Positions 1 through 12,605 of a stretch of 64,000 nucleotides of DNA are shown here, piece by piece. The stretch's first letter is position 1. Each line of letters opens with the position of its first letter. Location: positions 67,434 through 131,433 of the forward strand of contig VTPC01000006.1 of assembly GCA_011009095.1 (NCBI GenBank), given 5' to 3'. This DNA comes from Ignelater luminosus (taxonomy: Eukaryota > Arthropoda > Insecta > Coleoptera > Elateridae). Below the pieces are notes generated by a model that ran no database searches, was not told the DNA's origin, and worked only from the letters and a program-made list of their open reading frames with translations. The position numbers and the translations under genes are program-made.

Positions 1-1130
1 CAGAGTGCCAAACATGTTGGGCTCGTTTTTCGGCAAGTGCAGGCTTGCACGACAGCATTTTCAGGAGCGATTGAGAGACTGGGGCCAGCTGTGGTTATCG
101 CATCCTGGCTGCAAAAATATTTTCGCCGGTTCTATCATGTGGGGGTTTTTCTGAAGAATGCCGCACTATTTTGTCTTCCCCTGCTAGAATAAGACAGAGG
201 TGGTGTGACAGTCACTGAAGGCATGAAGAAATAGCGCAAAGTTTCGTGGGTATTCAAGGCCGCCACAGCCAAATGAGGTGGTGGGAAAATGGATTCACCC
301 ATTTCTACCGCTTTTCTGGAAGTACACGTTCTTAGAGGTAGAACTCAAGCCACTGAGTGGGACTAATAAATCCATATCATCTCCAATCACTATGACATTT
401 TCATAGGATGAACTCTTAGAGAGAGCAGTCTTGACGATATCTGCGTCAGCGTCTTCTGCAGACGGTTTGGTCTCAATTCCCCTGTTTATTGAACTCAGTG
501 CAGAGCATTTTAATCAGACGGCGTTTGTTTTGGTCATTGGGGTACTTTAATTAGTGCCGACTCCTCAAACTGTATTGCACTGGTAGAGAGAGCAACATAG
601 CGACGCAAACGTTCAGCTGTTTTTGTGGTTGAACACGTAGCTGACGCCAAAATTGCTCTGACTGAGTCATTGCGATGCGAGACAACCTTGTGGACCAGAT
701 AACCACCATCCACCACAACGGACGTTGTGTTTCCTGCAATGATGTTGTCAGGGAGTGGAGTGAATGACGAGTAGAAGGATAACTTTGTTTCTTTTCGCAT
801 CCCCTCTTCAGTAAAAAGTGAGAATGGGTATGGCGTGAGCTCATACTCAAAGTGTTTCTTCAATTGCTCATCTGATTGTTTGGTGATGCAGTAAGAGCGT
901 CTACATCAACTTTCTTATTGACCACTTTCACTGAGCTAGTGATGGTTGCCCAGGTGTTCACTTTTTTCTTCCGTTTCAATTTTATCGTCCCAAACGTGGT
1001 ACCAATAATTTGCTTTTCGCCTTCAGCTCCCAGTTCTTGGGCTAAGTGGCCAACAACTCCACTAGCGATGAAAAGTAGGTGGTCAGTCACTGGGAAGAGG
1101 AGGTGGGTATTAAACCACGTCTTCAGGAGA
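1..1130 (-). pseudogene. Decayed copy of a multi-copy arthropod ORF with PIN/FEN1-like and Cys-rich regions
   Basis: On the minus strand, pieces of one protein occur in order in several frames: SDEQLKKHFEYELTPYPF near 830-880, VVVDGGYLVHKVV near 690, TKTAERLRRY near 600, AEDADADIVKTAL near 455, VIVIGDDMDLLVPLSGL near 360-410, a LFLHAF..C.TTS block near 200, and a Cys-rich tail (ACTCRKTSPTC) at 15-50 that runs off the window. The longest open piece is 534-863. A second open piece at 860-1090 lies upstream in another frame and I do not recognise it. I recall this order of motifs from an uncharacterised ORF found in many copies in arthropod genomes. The GDDMDLLV block resembles the acidic core of PIN/FEN1-type nucleases, but that is inference. 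At least three frame changes and one in-frame stop make this copy non-functional. Confidence 0.6.
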
Positions 1131-4100
1131 AAGAGGACAATATCTTTTTATTGGAATTAATAACGAAAAAATGTCACTTTTTGGAAAAATTTGCAAATAT
1201 TTGAAAAGCCGTATCTCGGTAACTAATGGACGTACAGAGACCATTCTGCTCTCAAATTGTGGCAAATTTAATCTACTGTACAGAAGATATAAATAACAGT
1301 TTTGGCAGAACACATAGTTTAGGCGATATGATCAAAATACCAAGACAAGTGCGAAAATTTCTCTGTTTTTTGGTCACTATGCAGGTAGCGCAGGTTTTTC
1401 GGTGTTGCAAATCTGGATTTATACCACCCGTTGGGGTCCTAACAACATATTAAAAAGTTAGAACCACCCTAAGTTTTGCGATGTTTGCCTTTTTTATGTC
1501 GATATTGACTGGCCTAAAAGGGCGAATGCGCCAAAATCGGAAAACCTGGAACTTTCCGTAATTACAGCCCAAGGAAGTAATATGCATAGTCTATTTTAAA
1601 ATGTTTTACATTACTCTAAACTCAGCTTGTACTAACAGACCCAATTTCGTATGCGACGTATTACAACCTCTTTGAATATTCCGTTTCATGCCCGCATCCA
1701 TTTACGTCGAGAATTTTGAGTTTGAGTTACTTTACGTGGTTTTTATTTCAAAATTTGTTTAACAATAGACTTGATACGCAAGAATGTCGGTGCGTTTCTC
1801 AATTATATTTTTCAGGAACGTAATCAAGATCACTATCATGGTACTACTTCTTAAAATCATTAAAATATAGTGACAGATTGCGAGGTCTGGCTAGAAAAGT
1901 CGCTTAATACTGCGTTGATTCAAAAAGGGCAAGAGACCTTTTTTTAGGCAATTTTTAAGGTGAATTTCTAAATTTATTCTCCCAGTCGAGATGAAGGCTC
2001 TGCTTTTGCAGTTGCAAGAACAAATGGTTTGCCATACTACAAATCTCTTTGGGAACTTAGCTTTTCTTTTTATCCAGCATCCTAAGTGACTGTAAAAGTT
2101 TTGCTCTCGATCATCAATTTTTTATTCTTATGCCTACTAGGTAATGATGGTCAAAATCCCAGTTTCCTAACTGATGTTAATATTAATTTTGGTGTGCTGA
2201 ATTTGTCTTGCATTCTCTTTACCGGTACGATAATACCAGTACTTTGAACTTGCAGACGAATGTTTGATACAACATGAAGAGTTCGACTACTTAATTGCAC
2301 ACTAAAGTGGTAATACCTACAATCACTTATGCGTCAGTAATGGGCTAGGATGTAGGGTGGTGCGGCCACACCTTTCTGAAATATTTATGTTAGGTCACTG
2401 AATAGAAAAACAATTAAAAAAATTATCAGTATTTTAGGAAGAAAAAATGTTTTTGTTTACATAAGATGCACTGTTTTCGAGTAAAATGAAACTTTTCAAA
2501 CCCCTGCAGTATTAAAATTTAGTTTACAATTTGTTGATTTTTTTAATATCTCGTAGGTACAATGAAAACAGAATTTCTACATGATTTTTACTGTACGGCA
2601 AAAACTATTAAGCAAATTTCAGTTTCCAACAGTTGTGTATTTTAGCTTCAGCTTAGCTTTCTTTTTCTTGTGGGTGAATGTTGTTTTACCTTACTAAAAC
2701 AAGTTAAGTTTGTTACCTTTGTTCCGTTAACGTTTTTGCGAATTGTAACAATAATGTTACAATTAACTTTATAGTTGGTCATGTAAACTCATAATTCTAT
2801 AATCAATGATATTATTGTTACGTGAACGGTACTCTTGTTAGAAGTCATTTTTGCTGTTTACATGTAATACCTGTCGAGAAAGACCCATTTTTTGTATGTA
2901 TTCTGGACAGCTAGTTTTATTTTATGTAAACGTAATTTCAGAACTATCCTGGAAAAAGGTATAATTTACATTGTATACATTCTGCCCACCCTGTATAAAT
3001 TCTAATGAATTAAATAGCTATCCCTAATTAAATGAGGTCTCTGGTCATTGAAATGTAGAGAAGATCCTGTATAAATAATAGAAATAAAATAGCGCTATAA
3101 CATAAACTTGCAAATCTTTGTAAATATTTAAATGATTTTATATAAGCTTCCCGTGTGGTTTTATCTTATAAATTTTCGTATATCCCTGGACACCATCTGC
3201 CGAAGGTAATACTTATTTGACCCTTTGTAACTTATTCGGTCTTGTGCTTTGTCTTATAAATTTTATCGTTGTCCTAACCCAGCACAAAGGTTAGGTTATG
3301 TTGGAATTTCAATGTTATTATCTAGTTGCTGCTGTGAAAATCAGCATCGGATTTGTTCTTGATCCTAACAAAACTATGCTAATGCAATTTGTATAGAAGT
3401 TTCAGTAATACCAACAGGAATCTTTCTGTTTCTCTACATGCCTTTTTTTCCAAAGATTTAAAAAGTACTTTCCCCTTTAATATACTGTATTTGAAACGGA
3501 TTCTCAATTTTAAGATTCACTTTTCGTTTTTTTAGGTGTTATTCGAGTGGATAGTCAGAATTTATACTTTTCCATTTCAGCAAATCTTTTTATAGAATCC
3601 AGGGACTATTTCTATGCAATGTCTTGATCCTTCGTATGGTTGAACCTCTCCCTATAGTCCTGTTCTGATCGAATTCTGTATCTGTGGACCACTTGACCCT
3701 TCGTAACTGATAGCGATCTGGTCGCCCTCTAACCTTGCAGTAATTACTGCAGTTGGGATCTTATTACATTGCCGATAGCTATGAGTTTCATTTGCATGAT
3801 TGGAAAACATGTTGCGGTTCGAAATCCAATTTATATTATATTGTGTTACATCGTGAATGAAACATCGTCGTAGTCGTAGTTGAATGTCGATTTTGTAGTC
3901 GTGCACACTATTCATAACTTATCGCCTTTCTCAGTCGGATGTCTCCTCTACGTTTAAGTTGCGGTGTGCGATGAAAAGGATGAAATTAATAAACTAGCTA
4001 AATTGTGTGTAACACACAAATAACTTGTAACAACTAATTAACAGAAGCTTTAGGGACTACAAAACTCTTCAATTAACAAAGGCTAATGAGAAATTCATTG

Positions 4101-4786
4101 TTAAGAACGGGTTAATGGATTAGATTCTATGATTTTGGATATGACATTTTCACCAAAACATTTCGTTGAAACATGATAACTTAATTAACTTAACTAACTC
4201 TAGAAACGACTCTGGATTAAAATATTTAGAACGTGTAGTGCAATTTCTAAACTTACAAGGTGGGCGGTATTTAATTAGATTCAGCTTCTAGTAGCGTTTA
4301 AGATTACCACTTGTAATATTTTATTTATAGGTAGCCGCGTTATACAGTGTGAGCAAACTACAGTTTTGATAACGAGTAGTTCATCTTGATCTTTTCTAAT
4401 AATTACCTAAACTTTGTTAAAAATAGCATAAAAGGACTTTTAACATGAGTTTGTCTGTTGTTGCGTGCGATAAAAAATTGTAGAATTAAAATTAATTAAA
4501 ACATTCCTTGCATTTACTCCTTCCTTTGTTTATAATTAAAATCTGACTGTTATACAAGCTGATTATGATCAAAAACCTAGTGTTAAGGCTGCTGTCGTTT
4601 CTTCCTGCGTCGTGTCTCTGAAAATTAAATAAAATCAGCTGCTTCATGTTCAGTCTTGCGATTTAACAGTAAGACAGTATTAATTCGAATCTAGTTCAAA
4701 AGATCGAATTATTTTGATCGACAATAAAAAGGTTTAGCCAAAAATAAATTAATCCAACAAGAAAAATCTGACACTAAACTATACTA
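1131..4786. other. AT-rich stretch without recognisable genes
   Basis: No open frame here resembles a known protein. The first 300 bases look like repeat-derived non-coding sequence. A CACCCTGTATA motif near 2989, typical of the outer end of insect mariner-like elements, suggests one decayed terminus. An 87-codon open frame at 3652-3915 on the minus strand shows no domain and is probably chance. Confidence 0.5.
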
Positions 4787-5863
4787 CGAAGGTAGTTACA
4801 AGATGTTTTAGAAAATACAAGAAAAACAGTTGAAGAATTGGAATAAATGGTTTTATTGTTTTTCAAAATATTCTCACTTATGATTTATACATTTTTGTAT
4901 ACCCTCAAACCAATTGGTAAAGCAGTTTTTCTGCTAAGAAAAAGATATTGCTAAAACATGCTCTTTATATGCTCCAACTGCCTCTTCAGGTGTAGAAAAA
5001 CGTTAACCAAGCATTTTGTTTTTGATTTAAGGAAATAAGAAAAAGTCATTTGGTGTTAAATCAGGGCTGTAGCGATACTGAGATATTAATTACCGTTTTG
5101 CTGCTTTAATTATTCGACTGTCAGAACTACTTCGTGACTAAGTTCAGCGATGACTTGTGGTAAACAAATTGTAGTACACCATTCCGCATTTACAATCCGT
5201 CGATCCTCTAAAGCAACGATAGCAATATGACCGGTAAAGCTGAAGAAGCATTTTGGTTCATCTAGGAACAACCGTACAGTTGATCGATGTTTAGTTTCAG
5301 GTTCGTGTGAATAGATCCAAGTTTCATCAACTGTAACAACGTCGTAAACTATATTTGACGATTGAACGTTTTTAGCATTTCTCTAGACCAATTCACACGA
5401 CTCTTTTTTTGAGAATTATTCATCCTGTGGGGAATTCATTGAAGGCAAAACTTTTTAACATTTAAATGTTCATGCAATATTGTATGGATAACTTAATCTC
5501 ACGGTATGTCACATGATGATTCAGCTCTATCACCTCTTGTACAGCATTGAGGTTTCTTGCAACAACAGATATTGGTAGACGTCCTTTTCGAAACTCATTT
5601 CTTAGAGTAGTACGGCCACGACTACATTCTGCAAATCAGTTACAAACAGTAGCATTGGAATGTGCTTCATCCCCAAAGGCTTCTCAAAGCCGTTTAATAA
5701 GTTTCGGAGTTGGCCACATTTAAAATCATAAAGAATCATGTCCCGAAAATGCTCAGGTGATAATTTTATTTCTCACAAATAGATTTTTTCAAATAACTGT
5801 GTGAACAGAGTTGTTTAAAAAATGTCAAGTTTTTGGTTCTAAAAATATTTGCAGCTAGCCTTG
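4787..5863 (-). mobile_element. Old mariner element with decayed inverted ends
   Basis: Minus-strand translation gives mariner transposase pieces in order: LSPEHFRDMILYDFK (5740-5770), FAECSRGRTTLRNEFRKGR (about 5590-5650), a VTVDETWIYSHEPETK-type D1 region (5290-5340), PKCFFSFTGHIAIVALED (5200-5260), and an FFLFP-type D3 region with NDFF character (5035-5060). The ends CGAAGGTAG..CAA (4787) and, in reverse complement, CAAGGCTAGCTGCAA (5863) are similar and each is flanked by TA. That gives a 1077-bp element, slightly short for mariner. Many frameshifts and stops are present, so it is an old, inactive copy. Confidence 0.7.
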
Positions 5864-6085
5864 TACTCCACCATTTACGGTATGGAAGCGACCTATACAA
5901 TGAAATTTTCTGCAGTCAGCACACTTTCAAAAAATCTTACGGTTACAGTCCTTCCGTTTATAATGTAAAAAACTATTAAACAATAAATTATTGTTCTAAG
6001 TTCTTCTTCGTTATAGAAAACTATTAATTATCCATTTCAGAAAATATGCACAAACCACAGATCTGTCAAAATAAACAGTGGACTA

Positions 6086-7321
6086 CATACGAGAGGGGTC
6101 AATAAGTCCTTAGAAAATCCAATAGATGGCGCTCGTAGCATCGAAAATGCTTTGGTTTTAGTAAGCGTCATTACGCACTAGATATCTATCAATTCAGCCA
6201 TATTCATCGGGTGGTTTCGTTTTTATCGTCAATTGAAGTGAACAACCTTTGTTTATTTACAAAAATGAAAAAAACGTGAGTTTCGAGCGGTGATTAAGCA
6301 CTTCCATTTAAAAGGCGTAACACCAAAAGAAATCAAAGCTGAGTTAGATGCAACTCATGGCACATCTGCCCCTGTGTTTGTAATTGTTTATAATTGGATA
6401 AATGAATTTAAACGCGGCCGTACATCAACAAAAGATGAAAATCGTTCAGGACGCCCCGTAGAAGTGAGTACTCCCAAAATGATCGACAAAATCCACGATA
6501 TGGTGTTTAGTGATCGAAGAACAAAATTGCGCGAAATAGTTGAGGCCACAGGGGTATCAAAAGGTACCGTCATTTCAATTTTGCATGATAAATTGGGTAT
6601 GACAAAAATATCTGCAAGATGGGTACGCGTTTGCTCTCAGCAGAGAATAAACACAATCGTGTGGTCGTCTCTAAGGCTCTCTTGGCGCGCATGCGTCGTA
6701 ATCCGGACGAGTTTCTGCGTCGATTCATAGCTGTAGACGAAACATGGATACACCACTACACTCCCGAGATGAAGGAACAGTCAAAACAGTGGATTATTAA
6801 AGGCAAACCGGCTCCGAAGAAGGCAAAAACGGTGAAGTCAGCTGGCAAGGTTATGGCTACGGTTTTTTGGGTTGTACGCGGTATCATTTACATTGATTAC
6901 TTAGAAAAATGACAAACAATCACTGGACAGTATTATGCGTCGTTGTTGGGCCGTTTGGGTGAGAAATTAAAGGAAAAACGTCCTCATTTGAACAAAAAAA
7001 ATTGAGGAATTAAAGTTCGAATTAGTAGACTATCCACCTTATTCTCTGGATTTGGCCCCCAGTGACTTCTTATTATTTCCAAACTTAAAAAATGGCTCGG
7101 TGAACAACGATTCACGTCAAATGAGGAGATCATCACCCATACAAATGCCTATTTTGAAGAACTTCCAAAATCGTATTTTTCTGGAAGCCTAAAAGAATTG
7201 GAGGGACGTCTAACAAAGTGTATCGAGCTAAAAGGAGATTATGTTGAAAAATGAAACAAATATAAAAAAAAAATTGTTTTTCTATCTCTCTCTAAGGACT
7301 TATTGACCCCCCTCTCGTATG
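6086..7321 (+). mobile_element. Mariner element with clear inverted ends and TA flanks
   Basis: The left end reads CATACGAGAGGGGTCAATAA. The right end in reverse complement reads CATACGAGAGGGGGGTCAAT, so the inverted ends match over about 30 bp with a two-base length difference in the G run. TA lies immediately outside both (6084-6085 and 7322-7323). An inner TA pair (6088-6089 and 7318-7319) is also possible, because the similarity extends as CTACATACGAG on both sides. The element is about 1.24 kb and contains the broken transposase listed separately. End similarity and ORF quality mark it as the younger of the two neighbouring mariners. Confidence 0.88.
6265..7254 (+). pseudogene. Mariner transposase, broken
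   Basis: This is a cut-and-paste transposase of the Tc1/mariner superfamily. The ATG at 6265 is followed within a few codons by a frame change in an A run. The frame then runs EFRAVIKHFHLKGVTPKEIK, the paired HTH region (GRTSTKDENRSGRPVEV, EIVEATGVSKGTVISILHDK), and a second frame change near 6620. After that come LLSAENKHNRVVVSK and the first catalytic Asp in FIAVDETWIHHYTPEMKEQS. An in-frame stop follows IDYLEK at about 6910. The segment that should hold the second Asp (HQDNA type) is missing near 7000, where KRPHLNKK joins directly to IEELKFELVDYPPYS-like sequence. D3 (LAPSDFLLF) and the C-terminal KCIELKGDYVEK remain. Loss of D2 alone makes it catalytically dead. Confidence 0.88.
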
Positions 7322-7323
7322 TA

Positions 7324-9680
7324 GATGCATTAACTAAAGAAACGTAAGCAATTTCCTGCATTTTCGCAAATATAAATAACACGCTTGATTGTCGACTGAA
7401 CTTTCTCATCAAATTCATTTCGATCTGTTTCTCGTTTGATTATTTTAATTTCGATCAAGTTAGTTTGATCTTTTTATTATGGACGATGAATTGAGTTTTT
7501 GAAACAAGCAAAATTGTATATGAATTCCCTATAGCAACGCTTATGCGATGCTGAGACGCAAGTTCAAATGATATCGTCGTCAATGTTCTTAAATTCTTTC
7601 TTGGCATCACTAGCGAAAGAAGATGTTTCTTTGGCTGACGTGCTGGTTGACTAGTAACGGTCGTGGCCGAGACGTTTACGATTTACAGAGTTTAGAAACG
7701 AAATCTGTTAACTCACGAATGCACAAGGGCTGCAGCAATTTAGTGTTTTATTTACAACTGCATAACTATCCTTTGACTTCAGTTTCAAAACAAATCCATA
7801 CGTGATGCTACTTTTCGCTGGAGTAACGAGACAAATATTTGGCCTGGATCAGCATTTTCTTCTAATTCTATAGAGAGAAATATACTATTCACTATTTAGT
7901 GGATCATTGTAGTGATACTCATCCAGGGTTAAAACTGAAATTTTCATTTCATCAACCTATTTGAAACTTGCAAGCTCAATGGCAACTTTCTACGATTACT
8001 CATGCCTGGATTGATTCTTAGCCTTTGCTGAAGAAAACGCAACATATTTGGGAAAATCTTTGGATTTTATCAGGAGGTAGCTTTCTCGTGTTTAGTCAGA
8101 GTTTGAAGACATTTTTTAGTCTGTCGTTTATTAATAATACTAAAGAAGTCTACGTGGACTTTTATATTTGAGCTATTGGATATCTTTGGCAATAAACCAT
8201 AAATTAAAAGGCAATTCCCCAAAAAAAAGTAGTTGGCCACAAGGGACCGATTTTTTATATGGCGACACTGATAACGTGTTAAGATCATTAACATCAGTAA
8301 CAGCATTTTCAAGATTTGAAGCTGATGTTGATATTTATTGTTGTTGTTGATATTTACGAAATGTTGAAGTGGAACGAACAATCAAATTTACGCAAAGAAT
8401 TCATCCATATATTTAGAAAGCTTACTGTAAAATAAGAAAGTTTAAATAAAGGCCAAAACTGGTAAAAGGAAGAAAACTCATGGAAATGGAAATGATAGTT
8501 CTTGAAGTACAGGAACGTATCACATTTCAGTTTAGGTAAAATTATTTTGAAAAAGCTAGAAGTTTCAGAACGCACAAAAATCGGCTTGCTTGGTGTAAGG
8601 TACAAGGATGAAAAATTCTGAAGCCGTCCCTGATTTCTTATATTTTCTTGCGATGCCATGTGTAGAATTTGAAAGCGATATTAAAAGAATTTACTTTAAA
8701 GATAAGTAAACAATTCGACAGGTGTTAAAAGCAAAAACCAAGAATTATCAAGTCGATAAAACCTGTTGGAAGTAAAATTCGATAAATTATAATAGAGGCT
8801 TTTGATTTGATTGGCGTAAAACAGGTTAGTAAAGTAAAACGAAGGCGATAAAGAGGGGATATTTTAAAAATTACAATTGAAAAGAAACTTAATATTTTAG
8901 TATTTTTACGGACGGCTACGACTGCGATTTGGCATTTTAAATTTCGTATTAAATATTTATACGATTGTAGCACAAGCGTTCTTAACACGGTATTTGAAAG
9001 AATTGGGATTATTATCTCGAACGTGTGTATAATAGATTTGGTTGCCATTGATAACAGGAAATGCAATCAAGTTTTTGTTAAATGTTTTTTAAAGAAATTA
9101 TGTAGTGTTGTAGTTTCACAGAAGTAGTAAAAAGTGCGGTTTTTTAAAATTAAATAATAATTAGACAATATACAGGATGACTTTTTGCTAGTGCGGACAT
9201 TGCAAATATCGTTTTTATTGGATTTTGTGACAACACAATAAGGAACCAAAACTCAAAACAGAAGACGTCCAGAAAATAGGTAGGAAGCTCTATATTATTA
9301 TAATGTTAATGACTGACAACAAAAGCGATTGGGATTTATCGCAATAATTTAATGACGTAATCTTCATGCTGTTGTATTTACAGAAGTAGGATTACATTAT
9401 ATCTTTTTATATGTATTTCTAATCAGCTTGAGTGCAAATACTATTTTAGATTAAGGTCATTCGATTATTTTAATAATACTAAACATTTTGAACGACAAGA
9501 AATATATCTATTTCCATTATCTGGTGTGGCCACTACCTCCGAGTGTACCATCATCGGGGTTAAAAAGTAATTCAAAGATAAAAATTGTTTTACTACAGGT
9601 ACAAACAAAGAAAATGAGACACTGTAACTTATTTATTTAATAATGTAATCTAACAAGAGTTATTTTAAATGAAAACCCTT
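7324..9680. other. AT-rich stretch, nothing recognised
   Basis: Several short open frames occur (for example 8070-8381, 8354-8659 and 8725-9066 on the minus strand), but their translations are low in complexity, rich in Leu, Ile, Ser and Phe, and show no motif. I see no inverted ends or recognisable transposase. Confidence 0.4.
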
Positions 9681-9689
9681 GTATACCTG

Positions 9690-10085
9690 TAAACAAAGCA
9701 AACTTCTTCTTTTATAGCTCTTTTCAGTTGAGCGATAGTATTTGCTTTGTAACTGAGATTTCAGATAGCTCTACAAAGAATAATCACATATGGGGCAAGG
9801 TCAGGGGAATTTGGAGTCCATATGCCTACATCTTTATTGTTAAAGAAATTGTAATGTTTTGCGAGAGGTAACATATGTGCCGGAGCCGAGTCTTAATGAA
9901 ATTTCCAAGATATATTAGAAAAATATTCCTTCATGTTCTTGATTAGCGGTTTTAAACATTTGCCAATATAATAATCAGCATTGATCTTTGCCTCCTGTTA
10001 AACAAACAGTGGTGTACTTGATTCATTATAACAAATTACCTTGAAAACCATTGTGGTCATGGTCGAAGCAATGTTTGGATAAAGC
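9690..10085 (-). pseudogene. Tc1/mariner transposase C-terminal relic
   Basis: Reading the minus strand, an INADYYIGKCLKPLIKN-type block near 9960-9990 is followed by DSAPAHMLPLAKHYNFF near 9840-9890 (D2 region), then KDVGIWTPNSPDLAPYVI near 9790-9840 and ANTIAQLKRAIKEEV near 9700-9740. This is the usual order for the second half of a mariner-like DDE transposase. The spacing from D2 to the position of the third acidic residue is 34 residues, but that position now holds Val. A stop precedes DSAPAH and another follows the third block. No ends were found. Confidence 0.65.
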
Positions 10086-10389
10086 AGTACCGTCTTTGAA
10101 AAGTCTTATAAGATGATTTATGATGATTTATTCTATTTTTCATTAATTATTTTGTCTGTCCAATGCATTTTTTATTGCAGAACTTACGCTTGATTTGGTC
10201 TATTACGTTGGATTGTAAATTAGATGGAGTTTCTGATTTCAATTTTGTATAGAATTTTGTTGTATTGTGTTGAAATTTGCGAAACTTACATAATTTAAAA
10301 AAATGATCAGCAATTGCAATGCGTTGGTTGCATGACTGTTCCTGTTACATTAATTGATAAAACTCATGTATTTGATGTATATTACCAAT

Positions 10390-12585
10390 ATTAATGGTAC
10401 CCAAAAGTGATAATTCTTACTGGTTCTGCGTAGACTTTCGAAAACTCAATAACGCAACAGAAAAATGGGCTTACCTTTTGCCACAATTTAATTCAATTTT
10501 GGATAAATTAGGTAATGCAAAATACCTTACAACTCTGGATATACAATCTGCCAGTTGGCAAATTAAAATGTCCGAAGAAAGCAAGAAATACACTGCTTCT
10601 ACCATTCCAGGTAGGGGACTGTTCCAATTGACACGCATGACATTTCAGGCATTAGTCGATAAATTATTTGGCCCAGAATTAGAACCTCATGTTTTCAGAT
10701 ACCTTGACGATATTGTCATGGTCATTTCAGATTTTGATACTCTTCTGATAGTTTTGAAAGAGGTTTTTAATATTACCATCTGCAAAATTAACACTAAATA
10801 GGGATAAATGTAAATTTTGCCGTAGCGAACTAAAATTCCTTGGTTATGTGGTAAATCGACAAGGTTTACATGTGGATCCAGACAAGGTAACGGCTTTAGT
10901 TGAAATGCCAAGACCTAAGGATCCAAAAGAAGTCCGCAGAATATCCGCCATGGTCTCCCGGTACAGAAAATGTATTCCTAATTTGTCTAATATGGTTGAA
11001 CCACTCATTAATCTTACGCGAAAAGCAACAAAATTTTCTTGGATTCCAGAATGTAAGCAAGCATTCCAAACTATTAAAAACTCTTCAATTAATGCGCCAA
11101 TACTTTCTTGTCAAAATTTTAATTATGAATTTATCTTACAATGCGATGCAAGTACTCAGTTGTCTCAGTATTATAATGATACTGAGTAGGTTATTTGTTA
11201 TCTATCTAGATCACTTACTAGTAATGAGCGTAAATTCACTATCACTGAAATAGAATGTTTGGCCGTGCTTTAGAGTGTAGAACGCTCACGATGTTATCTT
11301 CAAGGCACACATTATGTGGTAATTACTGACCATCATAGCCTTGTCTGGCTGGAAAATCAAAAAAACCTGCAAGGACGACTTGGACGTTGGGTGGTGCGTC
11401 TACAACAATTTAATTATACCATTGTTCATAGACCAGGAAAAGGTCGTGTAGTACCAGATTGTTTATCTCGAGCCATTTCACAAATTTTTGACATTAATTT
11501 GAATTCGACTGATATTGATAAATGGTACACAAATATGATTTTAAAAGTTAGTTCTAATCCATTAAAATTTCCCAAATTTCGTGCATCTGATGATAATAAA
11601 TTGTATAAACATATAGGTAAAGACTTTTCGGACACTTCAAATTGGTCACACTATTTGAATATACTAAAAACATTTCACGATGATCCGACTACAGGTGGAC
11701 ATTTAGGAATATCTAAAACTTATCACAGAATTGTAACTAATTATCACCTTATTATGTTAACTTTGGTTTTGAAATGATGACAAACGGTAACGGTTATAAG
11801 ACTTTAAGGGAAAAAACTCTTGGTATTGATAACGATAATAATAATTATAATCATGTTCACGATTTGGAATCAAAAGAGACTAAATTAAACGAATTGAGGA
11901 AGTTTGCGAAAGAACGGTTGGGAAAAGCTCATATAAAAAGCCAACAAAATTATAATTTGAGGCGTAGGCCTGTTCAATTTACCTAAGGCGATTTAGTATG
12001 GAAAAAGAAATAGTATAATCTTTCCGATGCAAATAAAGGTTATACTGCTGAACTTGGTAAGAAGTTTATAGGTTCATATTGTGTTGAGAAGAAACTAGGA
12101 ATTCATTTCTGAGCTTGTTGCTAATATTGGTCTTTCTGTCGGTAACTGACATGTCAAAGATCTAAAGCCTCATCAAGATCCATATGATTAATCTTGAAAA
12201 TATACTAATGCCCTTTTCATTCTTATTTCGTTTAGTTTCTATATATTTTCTTATAGTTTTAGTCTTGTTAGCAAGTGTTTAGTGGCACCATGTTAAAATA
12301 GAAAAAAAATTTCGTTTTATTTCTGACCAAGAGGGGGTATGTTACGTCAACTTTAAATGAAACGCTTTTGATTTCAGAAGAACTCTTTATTCATTTAATT
12401 CATTACAATGATCTACAAATAGATCACTTATCTAGTTTGGTATTTAATTTAAAAAAGAAATTGTTCACAAAAATGGCCTAATAATAATTGGTGATATATT
12501 TTGTTTACCGGGAAAATCTCTCCTTTTGGTTGTTTCTTTTTTAATTTTCTAAATCTCTGTCCTGTTGATAAGATACATAGCAACA
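10390..12585 (+). mobile_element. Gypsy-type LTR retrotransposon fossil (pol part and candidate 3' LTR)
   Basis: Parts seen in order are reverse transcriptase (FCVDFRKLN, LTTLDIQSASWQIKM, FRYLDDIVMV; 10394-11000), RNase H (VITDHHSLVWLENQ, HRPGKGRVVPDCLS; 11300-11480), the integrase zinc-region block (TGGHLGISKTYHRI; 11690-11740), a late pol tail (KSQQNYNLRRRPVQF; 11930-11985), a purine-rich tract at 12331-12337 and a candidate 3' LTR. This order is that of gypsy/Metaviridae pol. No gag and no matching 5' LTR were seen. The copy is broken, with about five or more interruptions, and looks old. It is a fossil. Confidence 0.85.
12340..12585 (+). repeat. Candidate 3' LTR of the gypsy fossil
   Basis: Right after the purine tract (CCAAGAGGGGG) the sequence starts TGTTACGTCAA, and 246 bases later it reads ATAGCAACA. 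TGTTAC and GCAACA give the short inverted TG..CA ends expected of an LTR, and the length suits small gypsy LTRs. No second copy exists in the window to confirm it, so the 3' edge is a guess. Confidence 0.4.
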
Positions 12586-12605
12586 GTCAGGGGGTTGACA
12601 AAAAT

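Noticed and set aside
3652-3915. 87-codon minus-strand frame
   Set aside because: No motif or homology recognised, and no repeat or splice context; probably chance.
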